From positions 1 to 64,000 of IMG/VR virus record IMGVR_UViG_3300032323_001868: a stretch of DNA of 64,000 bases; one strand, 5' to 3'. Shown in pieces: positions 15,505-22,717 of this stretch. The stretch is from a virus. The notes beneath the pieces are model-generated. The model was not told the DNA's origin, did no database searches, and saw only the letters and a program-made list of their open reading frames with translations. Within the stretch, counting starts at the first letter, position 1; every line of letters starts with the position of its first letter. The position numbers and the translations under genes are program-made.

Positions 15505-15678
15505 TTATGAATCTTTTAATACAATTACATATCCATTTAATTCAAGATCTAAAATAATCTTATCAACAATAACAGAGTAGTTGATATCCATAATAAAATG
15601 TTTTTCAATTTTATGCATATTGATTGCAGTAGGACCAGACTCTTGTAAGGATTTAGAAATTATTTCTTTAACTGACAT
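15505..15678 (-). CDS. Hypothetical protein (57 aa)
   Basis: Small helical protein (MSVKEIISKSLQESGPTAINMHKIEKHF...VIVDKIILDLELNGYVIV) that looks like a winged-helix fragment. The start overlaps the end of the nuclease gene by 11 bp. Last gene of the minus-strand run, convergent with the methyltransferase. Confidence 0.55.
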   Translation of the reverse strand: MSVKEIISKSLQESGPTAINMHKIEKHFIMDINYSVIVDKIILDLELNGYVIVLKDS

Positions 15679-16063
15679 AATCTATGTATCTAACTTCGTC
15701 AATTATTTTATTTTTTAATGCAGTGTTAATCATTTTTTCTGAATACGATCCTGGCTCTGGTCGTGCAGAAAAATAAACTACATATCGTAATGTATTAGAT
15801 AATTTGATTAAAGAGCCATTGGCAATAGCCTTCTTTACATTATCTGTTCTTTTGGCTCCAGGTCTTTTGTTTTCCCCATCCCTGCCACCTTTGCACTCTA
15901 CATATTCAAATATATCTCCATGTGCTCTAAAATCAACTTCACAGCCTATATTTTTAAAAACATAATTCTTTTCTATATTAGTAAAGCCACGACTTATCAA
16001 GTCTTTGTAGACTATATCTTCAAATTCATCGCCACTCTTCTTAGATTCAGACTGAAAATTCAC
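15668..16063 (-). CDS. PD-(D/E)XK-like nuclease
   Basis: 131 aa with GTG start. GDEFEDIVYKDLISRGF (Glu in helix 1), GCEVDFRAHG (Asp) and FEYVECKGG (ExK) are laid out as in the restriction-endonuclease fold. It could be a Holliday-junction, repair or host-DNA degrading nuclease. Confidence 0.72.
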   Translation of the reverse strand: MNFQSESKKSGDEFEDIVYKDLISRGFTNIEKNYVFKNIGCEVDFRAHGDIFEYVECKGGRDGENKRPGAKRTDNVKKAIANGSLIKLSNTLRYVVYFSARPEPGSYSEKMINTALKNKIIDEVRYIDYVS

Positions 16064-16150
16064 TTATTGTTCAACCTTATATGTCATAGCAATATAGCAT
16101 GCAATATATCCCATAATAAATGCTGGTATTAAAAAAAGTACATGTATCAT
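16064..16150 (-). CDS. Single-helix membrane micropeptide (28 aa)
   Basis: MIHVLFLIPAFIMGYIACYIAMTYK is one transmembrane helix with a short charged tail. The stop abuts the nuclease GTG. Support is only its position in a tightly packed run. Confidence 0.4.
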   Translation of the reverse strand: MIHVLFLIPAFIMGYIACYIAMTYKVEQ

Positions 16151-16162
16151 CTCTGTACCCCC

Positions 16163-16423
16163 TTACTCAAAACTAGTTTGTGTAGCATAGAATTCATCCA
16201 TCTTCTTCTTTTTTTCATCTTTATTCCAATGAAGAAAAGACTTAACATAAACTATACCATATGCAATAGCAGCAAATATAAATCCATATTGATTAGTTGC
16301 AAGGGCATAAGCAATCCAAAGACATTCATTAACACAAAGAACTAGCCATCCCCATATAGTTTTACGACCTACAAGGAATATGCCTGCAACACCAATGGCT
16401 GCCAATATCCAAGACCACCACAT
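16163..16423 (-). CDS. Integral membrane protein (86 aa), PnuC-like appearance
   Basis: Three hydrophobic segments separated by GRKTIWGW and NQYG turns, then a Lys-rich cytoplasmic tail. The WGW and NE-LWI-YA pattern recalls a fragment of PnuC-type vitamin transporters, but it is too short to be sure. Confidence 0.6.
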   Translation of the reverse strand: MWWSWILAAIGVAGIFLVGRKTIWGWLVLCVNECLWIAYALATNQYGFIFAAIAYGIVYVKSFLHWNKDEKKKKMDEFYATQTSFE

Positions 16424-16425
16424 TT

Positions 16426-16590
16426 TTACACACCTGCAATCACTGCTAATAAAAATCCAATAATCAAACCACTAAAGCCAAAAACAATGTGGTATGACTT
16501 TTGATAGTGATCGATAATTATTTCATGAATAATATCTTTAGGTATGTTTGTGTATTTATTGTTTCCATTATCAATCTTATACTGTTTCAT
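16426..16590 (-). CDS. Small membrane protein (54 aa)
   Basis: A polar N-terminal half with His/Ile, then one transmembrane helix (IVFGFSGLIIGFLLAVIAGV) at the C-terminus. The stop is 2 nt before the next ATG. The start is coupled to the preceding stop (TAATG). Confidence 0.5.
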   Translation of the reverse strand: MKQYKIDNGNNKYTNIPKDIIHEIIIDHYQKSYHIVFGFSGLIIGFLLAVIAGV

Positions 16591-16721
16591 TAGTCCACTA
16601 TCTCCATCGGTATCATTGCACTACATCTTTCACAATATTGATATGTTGCTCCAGTAAAAGGACATGATCCAGCAGGAACTAAACTATGATTAACTACCTT
16701 GCAAGCAATAATCTTTAGCAT
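16590..16721 (-). CDS. Cys-rich microprotein (43 aa)
   Basis: Contains Cys6, then CPFTGATYQYCERC, a likely zinc-binding arrangement. Start and stop are tightly coupled with both neighbours. No family recognised. Confidence 0.5.
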   Translation of the reverse strand: MLKIIACKVVNHSLVPAGSCPFTGATYQYCERCSAMIPMEIVD

Positions 16722-16722
16722 G

Positions 16723-16980
16723 CTAAGCATTTTCTATATCTCTTTTTATATTGTGATGCTCTAACTCATGCTTGCCCCATGCGATGGCTGCACAAATGTC
16801 AAAGGCTTTTTGAGTTCGGCGGGACTTGTTTAATCCACTAGACTTCCAAAGGTCAGAGGTAGCAAGAATGTCCATCGCAATGTCATTACGAATTTCTTTA
16901 ACTGTATAAACAATAAAGTTCCACACCTGAGCCTTTTGCTCATCAGTTAAATCTTTAGTCCAGTCTTCATTCATCTTCAT
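16723..16980 (-). CDS. Hypothetical protein (85 aa)
   Basis: Helical, Trp-containing protein (EDWTKDLTDEQKAQVWNFIVYTVKEIRNDIAMDIL...RRTQKAFDICAAIAWGKHELEHHN). No family recognised. It overlaps the upstream gene by 14 bp. Confidence 0.6.
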   Translation of the reverse strand: MKMNEDWTKDLTDEQKAQVWNFIVYTVKEIRNDIAMDILATSDLWKSSGLNKSRRTQKAFDICAAIAWGKHELEHHNIKRDIENA

Positions 16981-17089
16981 CCTTTTTTACCTTGTCTTTT
17001 GGAACCCAAACCTTTTTACCATCTTTATAAACTGGCCAATAGTTAAGACTACGCCAGTCCATCTTCATAATTTTAGGTTCTTTATTCAT
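16967..17089 (-). CDS. Hypothetical basic microprotein (40 aa)
   Basis: MNKEPKIMKMDWRSLNYWPVYKDGKKVWVPKD resembles a small Trp/Lys-rich nucleic-acid-binding peptide. It overlaps the next gene and follows the previous stop by 1 bp. Confidence 0.45.
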   Translation of the reverse strand: MNKEPKIMKMDWRSLNYWPVYKDGKKVWVPKDKVKKDEDE

Positions 17090-17090
17090 A

Positions 17091-17255
17091 CTAATATTGT
17101 ATTTTTAAAAATTCAATAATGTCGTTATAAATTCCCTGTACCCAACTATATTGAAGTGAGTCTGTTGTTTCTGACAGATTGTTTGCTTCAAGTACCTGAT
17201 CTCGCCTTTGTTCAATTAGTTGAATTAGTTGTTCCATATCTGATTGATCAATCAT
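17091..17255 (-). CDS. Hypothetical helical protein (54 aa)
   Basis: Mostly one amphipathic helix (DMEQLIQLIEQRRDQVLEA). A GGGGT Shine-Dalgarno precedes the ATG, and a GGGTATAAT promoter-like sequence lies about 40 nt upstream. It could head the 17.3-15.5 kb operon. Confidence 0.5.
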   Translation of the reverse strand: MIDQSDMEQLIQLIEQRRDQVLEANNLSETTDSLQYSWVQGIYNDIIEFLKIQY

Positions 17256-17372
17256 AATTACCCCATTCTTTTGTTAGTCTTGCTTCTAAAATTATACCCT
17301 ATTTGAGCCCATCATGTCAAATAAGTTCCCACTCAACATTATTTATGCTAAGCCAATCAAGATAGTTAATGA

Positions 17373-17471
17373 TCATAAATCATCCATTATATAGTCAAAG
17401 ACCTTTTCAACTACCTTGTTAATTTCTTCTGGGTACTTAGATTCTAACTGACAAACCCTACAGTCACACAT
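17373..17471 (-). CDS. Cys-rich microprotein (32 aa)
   Basis: MCDCRVCQLESKYPEEINKVVEKVFDYIMDDL has a CxCxxC start and an acidic helix. The ATG follows the oxygenase stop by 1 bp. An even smaller frame (17317-17376, 19 aa) is coupled to its stop by ATGA and may also be translated. Confidence 0.45.
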   Translation of the reverse strand: MCDCRVCQLESKYPEEINKVVEKVFDYIMDDL

Positions 17472-17472
17472 A

Positions 17473-18159
17473 TCAACACTCTTCTGAAGTGCTAAATGGT
17501 ATATTGTTTACATCATTAAATGAATTGCCATAAAGGGTGTGTCTCCATGATCCAGAAGTTATTTTGTTAACCTTATGCGTAAACTCTTTTGTTACTGGAA
17601 CACCAACCATCATTCCAGCCTTTGGCTTTAGTTTATATGGCTTGTACATAAAATCTAACTCTCCACCTTCAAAATCATCATTTAAATAAATACTAAAAGA
17701 TAGGCTGAAAGGTGGAATTGGAGATGTTTCATCCCACTCAGAATGCCAAGGCATTGCAAAATCAACCACATTTCCATTCATGTTGGACCTTAGTTTTGGA
17801 TCTAAATCTCTATCTATTTCTTCATCTGTGCAATATTTAAATGTTTGAATTGCCCCATGTGCTAGACAGGTCGGTGGCATAACATCCCTAATTCTGGATG
17901 CAACTCCATTTTGACCAAAGAAAAACTCTGGTTGAATATATTTGTCACCTTCAATTGGCAGTCTAGAATTACCATTTTCATCAAGTGGGATATCTACCAT
18001 AGGAAATTTATTTAAAATATTTTTATAAGGTGATCTCATTGTTGTATACCAGCCACGCTTATCATTTATATATGGTTTAAACCAGTCCAACTCTTCTTTT
18101 GTAAGAAAGTTTTCAATATACCATAGGTCTTTTTCAATTACTACTTTTTCAGTGTTCAT
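17473..18159 (-). CDS. 2OG-Fe(II) oxygenase, P4H-like
   Basis: 228 aa. The core FSLSFSIYLNDDFEGGELDFMY and the late His195 and Arg206 fit the family. The first metal motif reads WHSEWD, so the ligands are His139 with Glu141 (HxE) or a shifted Asp. The ATG is 6 nt from TATAAT, a leaderless start. It is adjacent to another oxygenase (18190). Confidence 0.82.
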   Translation of the reverse strand: MNTEKVVIEKDLWYIENFLTKEELDWFKPYINDKRGWYTTMRSPYKNILNKFPMVDIPLDENGNSRLPIEGDKYIQPEFFFGQNGVASRIRDVMPPTCLAHGAIQTFKYCTDEEIDRDLDPKLRSNMNGNVVDFAMPWHSEWDETSPIPPFSLSFSIYLNDDFEGGELDFMYKPYKLKPKAGMMVGVPVTKEFTHKVNKITSGSWRHTLYGNSFNDVNNIPFSTSEEC

Positions 18160-18165
18160 AGTAAC

Positions 18166-18174
18166 ATTATATCA
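18166..18174 (-). promoter_or_regulatory. Extended -10, leaderless start at 18159
   Basis: On the minus strand, TGA plus TATAAT, then 6 nt (GTTACT) to the ATG. Confidence 0.75.
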
Positions 18175-18189
18175 CTTAAATTTTTATAT

Positions 18190-18723
18190 CTATCTAAAAA
18201 AATCAGTTATGCAATATCTATTTCCACTAGTAACAGGGTGCACTCCATGCTTATAGTCATTATAAGCAGGATGAACAATAATAGAATTTTCTACAGGCTT
18301 GAGAACTATATCTTTATTTATATAGTTTATCTCACCTCCATCAAAATTATCATTAATGTAAAAAACTAATCCCTTTTTAATATCTGATGTTTCTAAATTG
18401 CCAGAATTATCTGCGTGTGGATTCATTGCCCATTTAGTTGTGTTGTGATCAAATTGATTCGGTATAATTTTTATTATATTTTTTGATCTAGCAATCTTTA
18501 GTCCTGGCTCAACATAATTTTCTATGTAGTCATACAGGGTGTCAAGAATTAAACACAACTCTGTTATGTTTGCACTTTTTTGATATGAGTATGTATATTC
18601 ATTGCGTGAATAGTTGTGCCAATCGGATTCATCTGCTGCATATTCCTGCAAAGTTTTCAATTGATCTAATTTTAAAATATTTTGAATTTGATATATTTCT
18701 TTATCTATATAAACTTTTTCCAT
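18190..18723 (-). CDS. 2OG-Fe(II) oxygenase, P4H-like
   Basis: 177 aa. His103-Ala-Asp105, His159 and Arg169 (GNRYC), with VFYINDNFDGGEINY as core. Leaderless start. It lies between another oxygenase and a DNA-repair-like gene, each with its own promoter. Confidence 0.85.
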   Translation of the reverse strand: MEKVYIDKEIYQIQNILKLDQLKTLQEYAADESDWHNYSRNEYTYSYQKSANITELCLILDTLYDYIENYVEPGLKIARSKNIIKIIPNQFDHNTTKWAMNPHADNSGNLETSDIKKGLVFYINDNFDGGEINYINKDIVLKPVENSIIVHPAYNDYKHGVHPVTSGNRYCITDFFR

Positions 18724-18729
18724 TTTATT

Positions 18730-18738
18730 ATTGTATCA
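18730..18738 (-). promoter_or_regulatory. Extended -10, leaderless start at 18723
   Basis: TGA plus TACAAT on the minus strand, 6 nt (AATAAA) before the ATG. Confidence 0.65.
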
Positions 18739-19230
18739 TAAACCAGAATTACTTTTTAATTTAAGATTATTTTCTACATGGGTAGGCCAATAATATAAAC
18801 ACTTATCACAGCAAGGTTTGGCGGTATATGAACTAAACTCAGCATATATAGTAGAATCTTTTCTATAAAGGTTAGCCTTATGACTATCTACCACACGGTT
18901 TAAATGCTCTGGCTTTTGCCAAATAGGTTTCATGCTACCCCACATACTACTAAACCTAGACTTTAGGTCTTTTAGGTTTGATACATTTTTGTCTGTTCTA
19001 ATGCCACGCCAGTTAGCCTCATAAACCATATGATCAATATAATCCATCAAATGTTCTTCAGAGTTCTTCCACATAAGTACAGCAGGATGATTACGCCAAG
19101 CACCAGACTCAGATGCACCAGATAAAATTTTAAGGATTTGATAGCCTTCTAGAATTTGTTTATTAAGGCGTTTATTGTCTAGGGTTTGGGCTGAGTATTC
19201 GTAATCTGCTGAAGGTAGAAAGGTTTGCAT
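18736..19230 (-). CDS. MSMEG_6728/Pyr_excise-like protein (pyrimidine-dimer glycosylase relative)
   Basis: 164 aa. MQTFLPSADYEYSAQTLDNKRLNKQILEGYQIL...WRNHPAVLMWK matches the MSMEG_6728 group of the family that includes T4 endonuclease V (denV). A late CDKCLYYWP segment adds two Cys. Expected role: recognition or excision of UV photoproducts, fitting a phage of sunlit water (inference). Confidence 0.75.
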   Translation of the reverse strand: MQTFLPSADYEYSAQTLDNKRLNKQILEGYQILKILSGASESGAWRNHPAVLMWKNSEEHLMDYIDHMVYEANWRGIRTDKNVSNLKDLKSRFSSMWGSMKPIWQKPEHLNRVVDSHKANLYRKDSTIYAEFSSYTAKPCCDKCLYYWPTHVENNLKLKSNSGL

Positions 19231-19236
19231 ATACCT

Positions 19237-19245
19237 ATTATGGCA
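19237..19245 (-). promoter_or_regulatory. Extended -10, leaderless start at 19230
   Basis: TGC plus CATAAT on the minus strand, 6 nt (AGGTAT) before the ATG. Confidence 0.55.
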
Positions 19246-19261
19246 GATATTGCGGGGTAAG

Positions 19262-19369
19262 TCAAGACTTATTTACATACTTAGTATAACAACTAGCACA
19301 GTATATAGCCTTAGAGGTAGCCTGGCTTGCCTCTGGCTGACCACAAATAGAGCAGTTGATACCTGTCAT
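19262..19369 (-). CDS. Zinc-ribbon microprotein (35 aa)
   Basis: MTGINCSICGQPEAS...AIYCASCYTKYVNK carries two CxxC pairs, a complete treble-clef-like zinc site. The start overlaps the stop of 19366-19500. Confidence 0.55.
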   Translation of the reverse strand: MTGINCSICGQPEASQATSKAIYCASCYTKYVNKS

Positions 19370-19500
19370 GCAGATAGGCCCATAAGAAGGTGGTTCTTGC
19401 ATACTCCAGAAACAGTATATCTAGACTCACCCATAGTTACGACTTGATCGTATTCTGCTTGGTGGTCGCAAAAATAACATTCTTCTTTGGTTTGTGACAT
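19366..19500 (-). CDS. Cys/His microprotein (44 aa)
   Basis: MSQTKEECYFCDHQAEYDQVVTMGESRYTVSGVCKNHL has CxxC, and CxxH later, in a DUF7455-like order. Leaderless start 6 nt after TATAAT, and ATGA overlap with the next microprotein. Confidence 0.6.
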   Translation of the reverse strand: MSQTKEECYFCDHQAEYDQVVTMGESRYTVSGVCKNHLLMGLSA

Positions 19501-19506
19501 ATAATG

Positions 19507-19515
19507 ATTATATCA
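19507..19515 (-). promoter_or_regulatory. Extended -10, leaderless start at 19500
   Basis: TGA plus TATAAT on the minus strand, 6 nt (CATTAT) before the ATG. Confidence 0.75.
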
Positions 19516-19542
19516 TATTGAAAATAATTTTACTTTGTGATT

Positions 19543-19830
19543 TTAAGAAAATCTTGCATCCCAGGTTTCTTGCCAAGATGTTGTATTATAAAATCCAGCG
19601 TCTACTGAGTTTGCTTCTTGATTATATAATCCTGCATCCACATATATTGCAGGAGGCTCTATAAAATTATCATCATAAACAGTGATAATAGGAACACTAT
19701 GCTCAGCCAGGACTGTATCTATTCCCATAAACACTGTTAGTTTTGGTATTGATTGCCTTATTATATTTGTATCTAAACCTAAATTTATATTAAGTTTAGT
19801 GATCTTTTTATCAACCACTAAGGTTGGCAT
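19543..19830 (-). CDS. Virion-associated-like protein (95 aa)
   Basis: Beta-rich. The C-terminus carries VDAGLYN and VDAGFYNTTSWQETWD, almost the same as the end of the fibre-region protein 58042-58494 (SAGSYNTTTWEAVWD). It is coupled to the upstream beta-sandwich gene by stop/start overlap. Probably an appendage or decoration component that sits apart from the main virion block. Confidence 0.6.
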   Translation of the reverse strand: MPTLVVDKKITKLNINLGLDTNIIRQSIPKLTVFMGIDTVLAEHSVPIITVYDDNFIEPPAIYVDAGLYNQEANSVDAGFYNTTSWQETWDARFS

Positions 19831-20183
19831 TAGACTGCTCCAGTTACATCATCTACTACGGTTATTGTTCCTGTCAAAACAGTATAAATAACATCTGGAT
19901 CGGGGGTAGTGTCAGTGATCTGAACATCATAAAAATATGTGCCAGCACTTAAGGTTCTACCAACTGCGGGAGTAATAAGGCACCTAACAACAGAAGGCTC
20001 AATCTTGGTGGCACCTGCTGTAGTTTTTGTTCCAGATGCTCCTCTTTGATTAGCGATAGTAAATGCAACAGTTTCATATCCAGTTATACTAAAATCAGTT
20101 CCGTCTTGATTCTTTAAGGAGACATCAAACTCGTGTGTATCACCACGATAATACTTAAAGTCATGATTGCCTGGAAATGCCAT
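19830..20183 (-). CDS. Beta-sandwich virion-like protein, paralogue of 38700 and 48762
   Basis: 117 aa. FKYYRGDTHEFDVSLKNQDGTDFSITGYETVAFTI and a C-terminal GTITVVDDVTG match the products of 38700-39095 and 48762-49166 (W-V-RGD-F-V ... GW ... ED/GDVT). The likely fold is Ig-like. Each copy is followed by a small partner gene. Confidence 0.65.
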   Translation of the reverse strand: MAFPGNHDFKYYRGDTHEFDVSLKNQDGTDFSITGYETVAFTIANQRGASGTKTTAGATKIEPSVVRCLITPAVGRTLSAGTYFYDVQITDTTPDPDVIYTVLTGTITVVDDVTGAV

Positions 20184-20203
20184 GATGCCCCTTTTCTTAA
20201 TCG

Positions 20204-20212
20204 ATTATATCA
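20204..20212 (-). promoter_or_regulatory. Extended -10 promoter
   Basis: TGA plus TATAAT on the minus strand; the leader contains AAAAGGGGC before the ATG at 20183. Confidence 0.65.
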
Positions 20213-20261
20213 TTGTTTAAATGAGTTGTTTTAAAGCCAAAAATAGGCTTAAAGTTAGGCT

Positions 20262-20801
20262 CTAGACTACCCCTTGTATCTCCGACCTTATTGTAAAACC
20301 TAGGTACTTTTCTATAGCATCCAACTCAGTTCTATCTACAAATAGTCCTTCATAAGTAAACTGCTCAATGTTAAATGATTTTATTTCTGATTGTATTTTT
20401 TTAACATCTTCAAGTTGCTCTTCATACTTATCTAAGATAATCTTTTTATACTCTTCCTCAGAAAGTTTGTGTGCTTTTTGACCCTTACGCCATGAGTTAA
20501 AGTGACTTGCTACAAGATAACTTTTAGTGGCTTCTTCTGTGTTATTTCTAGTCAAACCAATAACCTTATCAAACATTGAAAACAGTTGATTTGGATCTGA
20601 GAATTCTTCCATGCGAGAAAACCAATTGCCAACCGTTTTGACCACTATATTATCTGTATCCTTAAGAAGTTTGTAGTCATCAGCAAATTTATGGCTATCT
20701 CTAAATGGCTCATTTATAATCATTAAATCTGAACTATATCCTACAGCCCTCAGTAGACTAGTCGAGCCAGACCTTGCTTGCGCCACAATTAAAACCTTCA
20801 T
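20262..20801 (-). CDS. Sulfotransferase-like protein
   Basis: 179 aa. VLIVAQARSGSTSLLRAVG (5-22) is the PAPS 5'-phosphosulfate-binding loop. IINEPF follows where the acceptor region begins, and DKVIGLTRNN is placed like the 3'-phosphate-binding strand (normally R-x-P). At 179 aa it is shorter than typical sulfotransferases (about 250-300). It may sulfate a glycan built by the phage glycosyltransferases (inference). Confidence 0.75.
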   Translation of the reverse strand: MKVLIVAQARSGSTSLLRAVGYSSDLMIINEPFRDSHKFADDYKLLKDTDNIVVKTVGNWFSRMEEFSDPNQLFSMFDKVIGLTRNNTEEATKSYLVASHFNSWRKGQKAHKLSEEEYKKIILDKYEEQLEDVKKIQSEIKSFNIEQFTYEGLFVDRTELDAIEKYLGFTIRSEIQGVV

Positions 20802-20807
20802 GATTAT

Positions 20808-20813
20808 AGTATA
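20808..20813 (-). promoter_or_regulatory. -10 element, leaderless start at 20801
   Basis: TATACT on the minus strand, 6 nt (ATAATC) before the ATG. Confidence 0.6.
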
Positions 20814-20863
20814 TCCTATCCTTTGCTTTTAAGTTCGGCGAAAAATAGAGTTAACAAACCACC

Positions 20864-21094
20864 CTAAGCCCTAAAAGGGCTATATCGGTTAATAGCCTGA
20901 TTCGCCATCCTATTAGCATCTTCTTCTGTATGGGTATATCCATATGTCAAAATATCATTACCACTAAGCAAGGTCCACTTCCAAGGTATTGGATCTAACC
21001 TAAAATTGGTTTCAAGTTTCTTGGGGCTTCTACCATTATTTGGACCCTTTTTATATCTAGAAACATGCTCCTCAATTACAACTTTAATATCCAC
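20864..21094 (-). CDS. Hypothetical protein (76 aa)
   Basis: Basic protein (VSRYKKGPNNGRSPKKLETNFRLDPIPWKWTLLSG...TEEDANRMANQAINRY). No family recognised. It overlaps the upstream gene by 11 bp. Confidence 0.55.
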   Translation of the reverse strand: MDIKVVIEEHVSRYKKGPNNGRSPKKLETNFRLDPIPWKWTLLSGNDILTYGYTHTEEDANRMANQAINRYSPFRA

Positions 21095-21317
21095 CTAAGC
21101 ACACATTTCTAGTATGGTAAAGCCTGCTACTTATCAAAGTTTTGCGGGATGGAGCATAGATAGCCTCATCACAAGCACACTTAAAAGACCATTCCCTACC
21201 AAAGAAATCATATACCGCACCCTTGGCGTTAGCATATTTGTTGGCTACAAAGGTTTCAAATGGATCTGGGATTTCGTAACTATTCAAAGGACACCTGTGT
21301 TTCTTCAATGTGTACAT
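21084..21317 (-). CDS. Hypothetical protein (up to 77 aa)
   Basis: Contains FKCACDEAIYAP, a CxC pair. The start is uncertain: ATG 21317 overlaps the upstream microgene by 38 bp, while a TTG inside that gene's stop region would give MNSYEIPDPFETF. No family recognised. Confidence 0.5.
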   Translation of the reverse strand: MYTLKKHRCPLNSYEIPDPFETFVANKYANAKGAVYDFFGREWSFKCACDEAIYAPSRKTLISSRLYHTRNVCLGGY

Positions 21318-21381
21318 TACAATTTACACAAGTTATCCTGCCATCCAGGTCTGTATCAAATACATGCTTGCACTGCGTCAT
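21280..21381 (-). CDS. Cys microprotein (33 aa)
   Basis: MTQCKHVFDTDLDGRITCVNCNVHIEETQVSFE has C...CxxC, a small zinc-knuckle-like pattern. The ATG directly follows the stop of the next upstream gene (TAAATG). Confidence 0.5.
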   Translation of the reverse strand: MTQCKHVFDTDLDGRITCVNCNVHIEETQVSFE

Positions 21382-21519
21382 TTATCGCTCTATCATAATC
21401 CAGACCCAGAATAGGTCTAAGTTTATGGAGTAGCGCTCAATGCTAAAGCCTAGCCCGAAGCGCTTGAAGGAGCCACCGTAGTAGACCCAGTGGTTTTTGA
21501 TTTTAATTTCTTTATACAT
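21382..21519 (-). CDS. Hypothetical protein (45 aa)
   Basis: Aromatic/basic peptide (MYKEIKIKNHWVYYGGSFKRFGLGFSIERYSINLDLFWVWIMIER). Leaderless start, first gene of the 21.5-20.9 kb operon. Confidence 0.5.
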   Translation of the reverse strand: MYKEIKIKNHWVYYGGSFKRFGLGFSIERYSINLDLFWVWIMIER

Positions 21520-21525
21520 GTATCT

Positions 21526-21554
21526 ATTGTCTCAAAATTTAGGGTATATGTCAA
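21526..21554 (-). promoter_or_regulatory. Promoter, leaderless start at 21519
   Basis: On the minus strand TTGACA (21549-21554), 17 nt, GACAAT (21526-21531) preceded by TGA, then 6 nt to the ATG. Confidence 0.65.
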
Positions 21555-21594
21555 TAGCCAAAAATGTATAATGATGCTGACAAATACTTAAAAC

Positions 21595-22221
21595 CTATCT
21601 TTTAATAAATATACAGTTAGTTTGATTATCGTAGGCAGTAAATTCCCTAGTTAGAACAAACCCATGGATGTCTAAAAAATCTATTACATCTTGCCTTACC
21701 CATTGGTCTTTCCAAAACTGTATATGCTCAACCTCTATATAGATGGTTTGCACTTTTTCTAGTAGATCAGTTGCTCCAAGAAGAACTTCCCTGTTGGCTC
21801 CTTCAACATCCATCCATAAAGATATATTTTCGTCTTTTAAATCATTAAAATATGAGTCTAAAGTTGAACAATACACTTCTACTGGATCGCCATTTACTCT
21901 CCAAGATAGATTAAAATCTTTTATACTATTGTGACCTGCATCTGCTGGATTAAAGGCGGTATCTATATTAAAAGAAATAACTCCATTGTAATCAGCCATA
22001 GCCATATGAACATAATCAAAACCAGAGATAGTATCTTTAAACTTGTTATAGACTGCTGGAGATGCTTCAAAGGCTATTGACTTTATTCCTTTATCAGACA
22101 TCGCCTTAGAATATTCAGCACCATGGGCTCCTACTTCAATAGATAGGGTTGGATTAAAGGATAGTGCTGTTTTAATATATTCGTATAAGGAATGCTCGTG
22201 AGACAGGGACTCTATGTTCAT
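21595..22221 (-). CDS. FkbM-family methyltransferase
   Basis: 208 aa. LSIEVGAHGAEYSKAM (motif I), IAFEASPAVYNKF (acidic motif II) and the later LDSYF...ISLWMDVEGANREVLLGA with YIEVE are diagnostic of FkbM enzymes, which O-methylate sugars and polyketides. Likely to act on phage or host surface glycan. Confidence 0.85.
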   Translation of the reverse strand: MNIESLSHEHSLYEYIKTALSFNPTLSIEVGAHGAEYSKAMSDKGIKSIAFEASPAVYNKFKDTISGFDYVHMAMADYNGVISFNIDTAFNPADAGHNSIKDFNLSWRVNGDPVEVYCSTLDSYFNDLKDENISLWMDVEGANREVLLGATDLLEKVQTIYIEVEHIQFWKDQWVRQDVIDFLDIHGFVLTREFTAYDNQTNCIFIKR

Positions 22222-22228
22222 AGAACAA

Positions 22229-22237
22229 AGTCTATCA
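22229..22237 (-). promoter_or_regulatory. Extended -10, leaderless start at 22221
   Basis: TGA plus TAGACT on the minus strand, 7 nt (TTGTTCT) before the ATG. Confidence 0.55.
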
Positions 22238-22252
22238 CAAATTTCGGGGGAG

Positions 22253-22441
22253 TCAAGAGCCCATCTCTATAATACCCTTAGTATCAAGACATAGTTTGCA
22301 TATCTCAAAGAACATGGTTCCAGAAGCATCTAGCCTATAGTCATAGTCACAGACATGTGGGGTTTTTCTCATATCATTAAAGCGTTTCCATGGGTCGTCA
22401 ATAAATTCATTCATATACTCATTATAGCCCATATGCCCCAT
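22253..22441 (-). CDS. Hypothetical protein (62 aa or 59 aa)
   Basis: MGHMGYNEYMNEFIDDPWKRFNDMRKTPHVCDYDYRLDASG...FEICKLCLDTKG has C...CxxC and may bind zinc. A second ATG at 22432 is also possible. Confidence 0.5.
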   Translation of the reverse strand: MGHMGYNEYMNEFIDDPWKRFNDMRKTPHVCDYDYRLDASGTMFFEICKLCLDTKGIIEMGS

Positions 22442-22465
22442 AGCCAGAGAACTTTATCCCCTGGT

Positions 22466-22657
22466 TTATTTACATAGCATGCAGTAGAAGGGTGCTCTTA
22501 AGTTATCTGGTGATGTGACTATAACCTGATTGCATTTAGAGCATTTTGCAGTTACCAAACCATCGTCTTCTAACTTTGATATATGAAGAAATGGGGTTTT
22601 GGTATAGTATAGTTTGCTCATATACCATGTAAATGCTATAAGAATTATTGCTTCCAT
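22466..22657 (-). CDS. Membrane-anchored zinc-ribbon protein (63 aa)
   Basis: ATG 22657 is chosen because it lies 6 nt from a TGC TACTAT promoter. One N-terminal transmembrane helix (MEAIILIAFTWYMSKLYY), then CSKCNQVIV...FYCMLC, two CxxC pairs. A membrane-tethered zinc ribbon is unusual. Confidence 0.6.
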   Translation of the reverse strand: MEAIILIAFTWYMSKLYYTKTPFLHISKLEDDGLVTAKCSKCNQVIVTSPDNLRAPFYCMLCK

Positions 22658-22663
22658 ATGTCT

Positions 22664-22672
22664 ATAGTAGCA
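22664..22672 (-). promoter_or_regulatory. Extended -10, leaderless start at 22657
   Basis: TGC plus TACTAT on the minus strand, 6 nt (AGACAT) before the ATG. A CGGACATTT box (22688-22701) lies just upstream. Confidence 0.55.
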
Positions 22673-22687
22673 CATGAAGGTTAACAG

Positions 22688-22701
22688 AAATGTCCGATTT
22701 G
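22688..22701 (-). promoter_or_regulatory. CGGACATTT box
   Basis: CAAATCGGACATTT on the minus strand, identical to the box at 27871-27884, centred about 38 bp before the start codon of 22657. Confidence 0.5.
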
Positions 22702-22717
22702 GGTGGTTTGATAGCAT

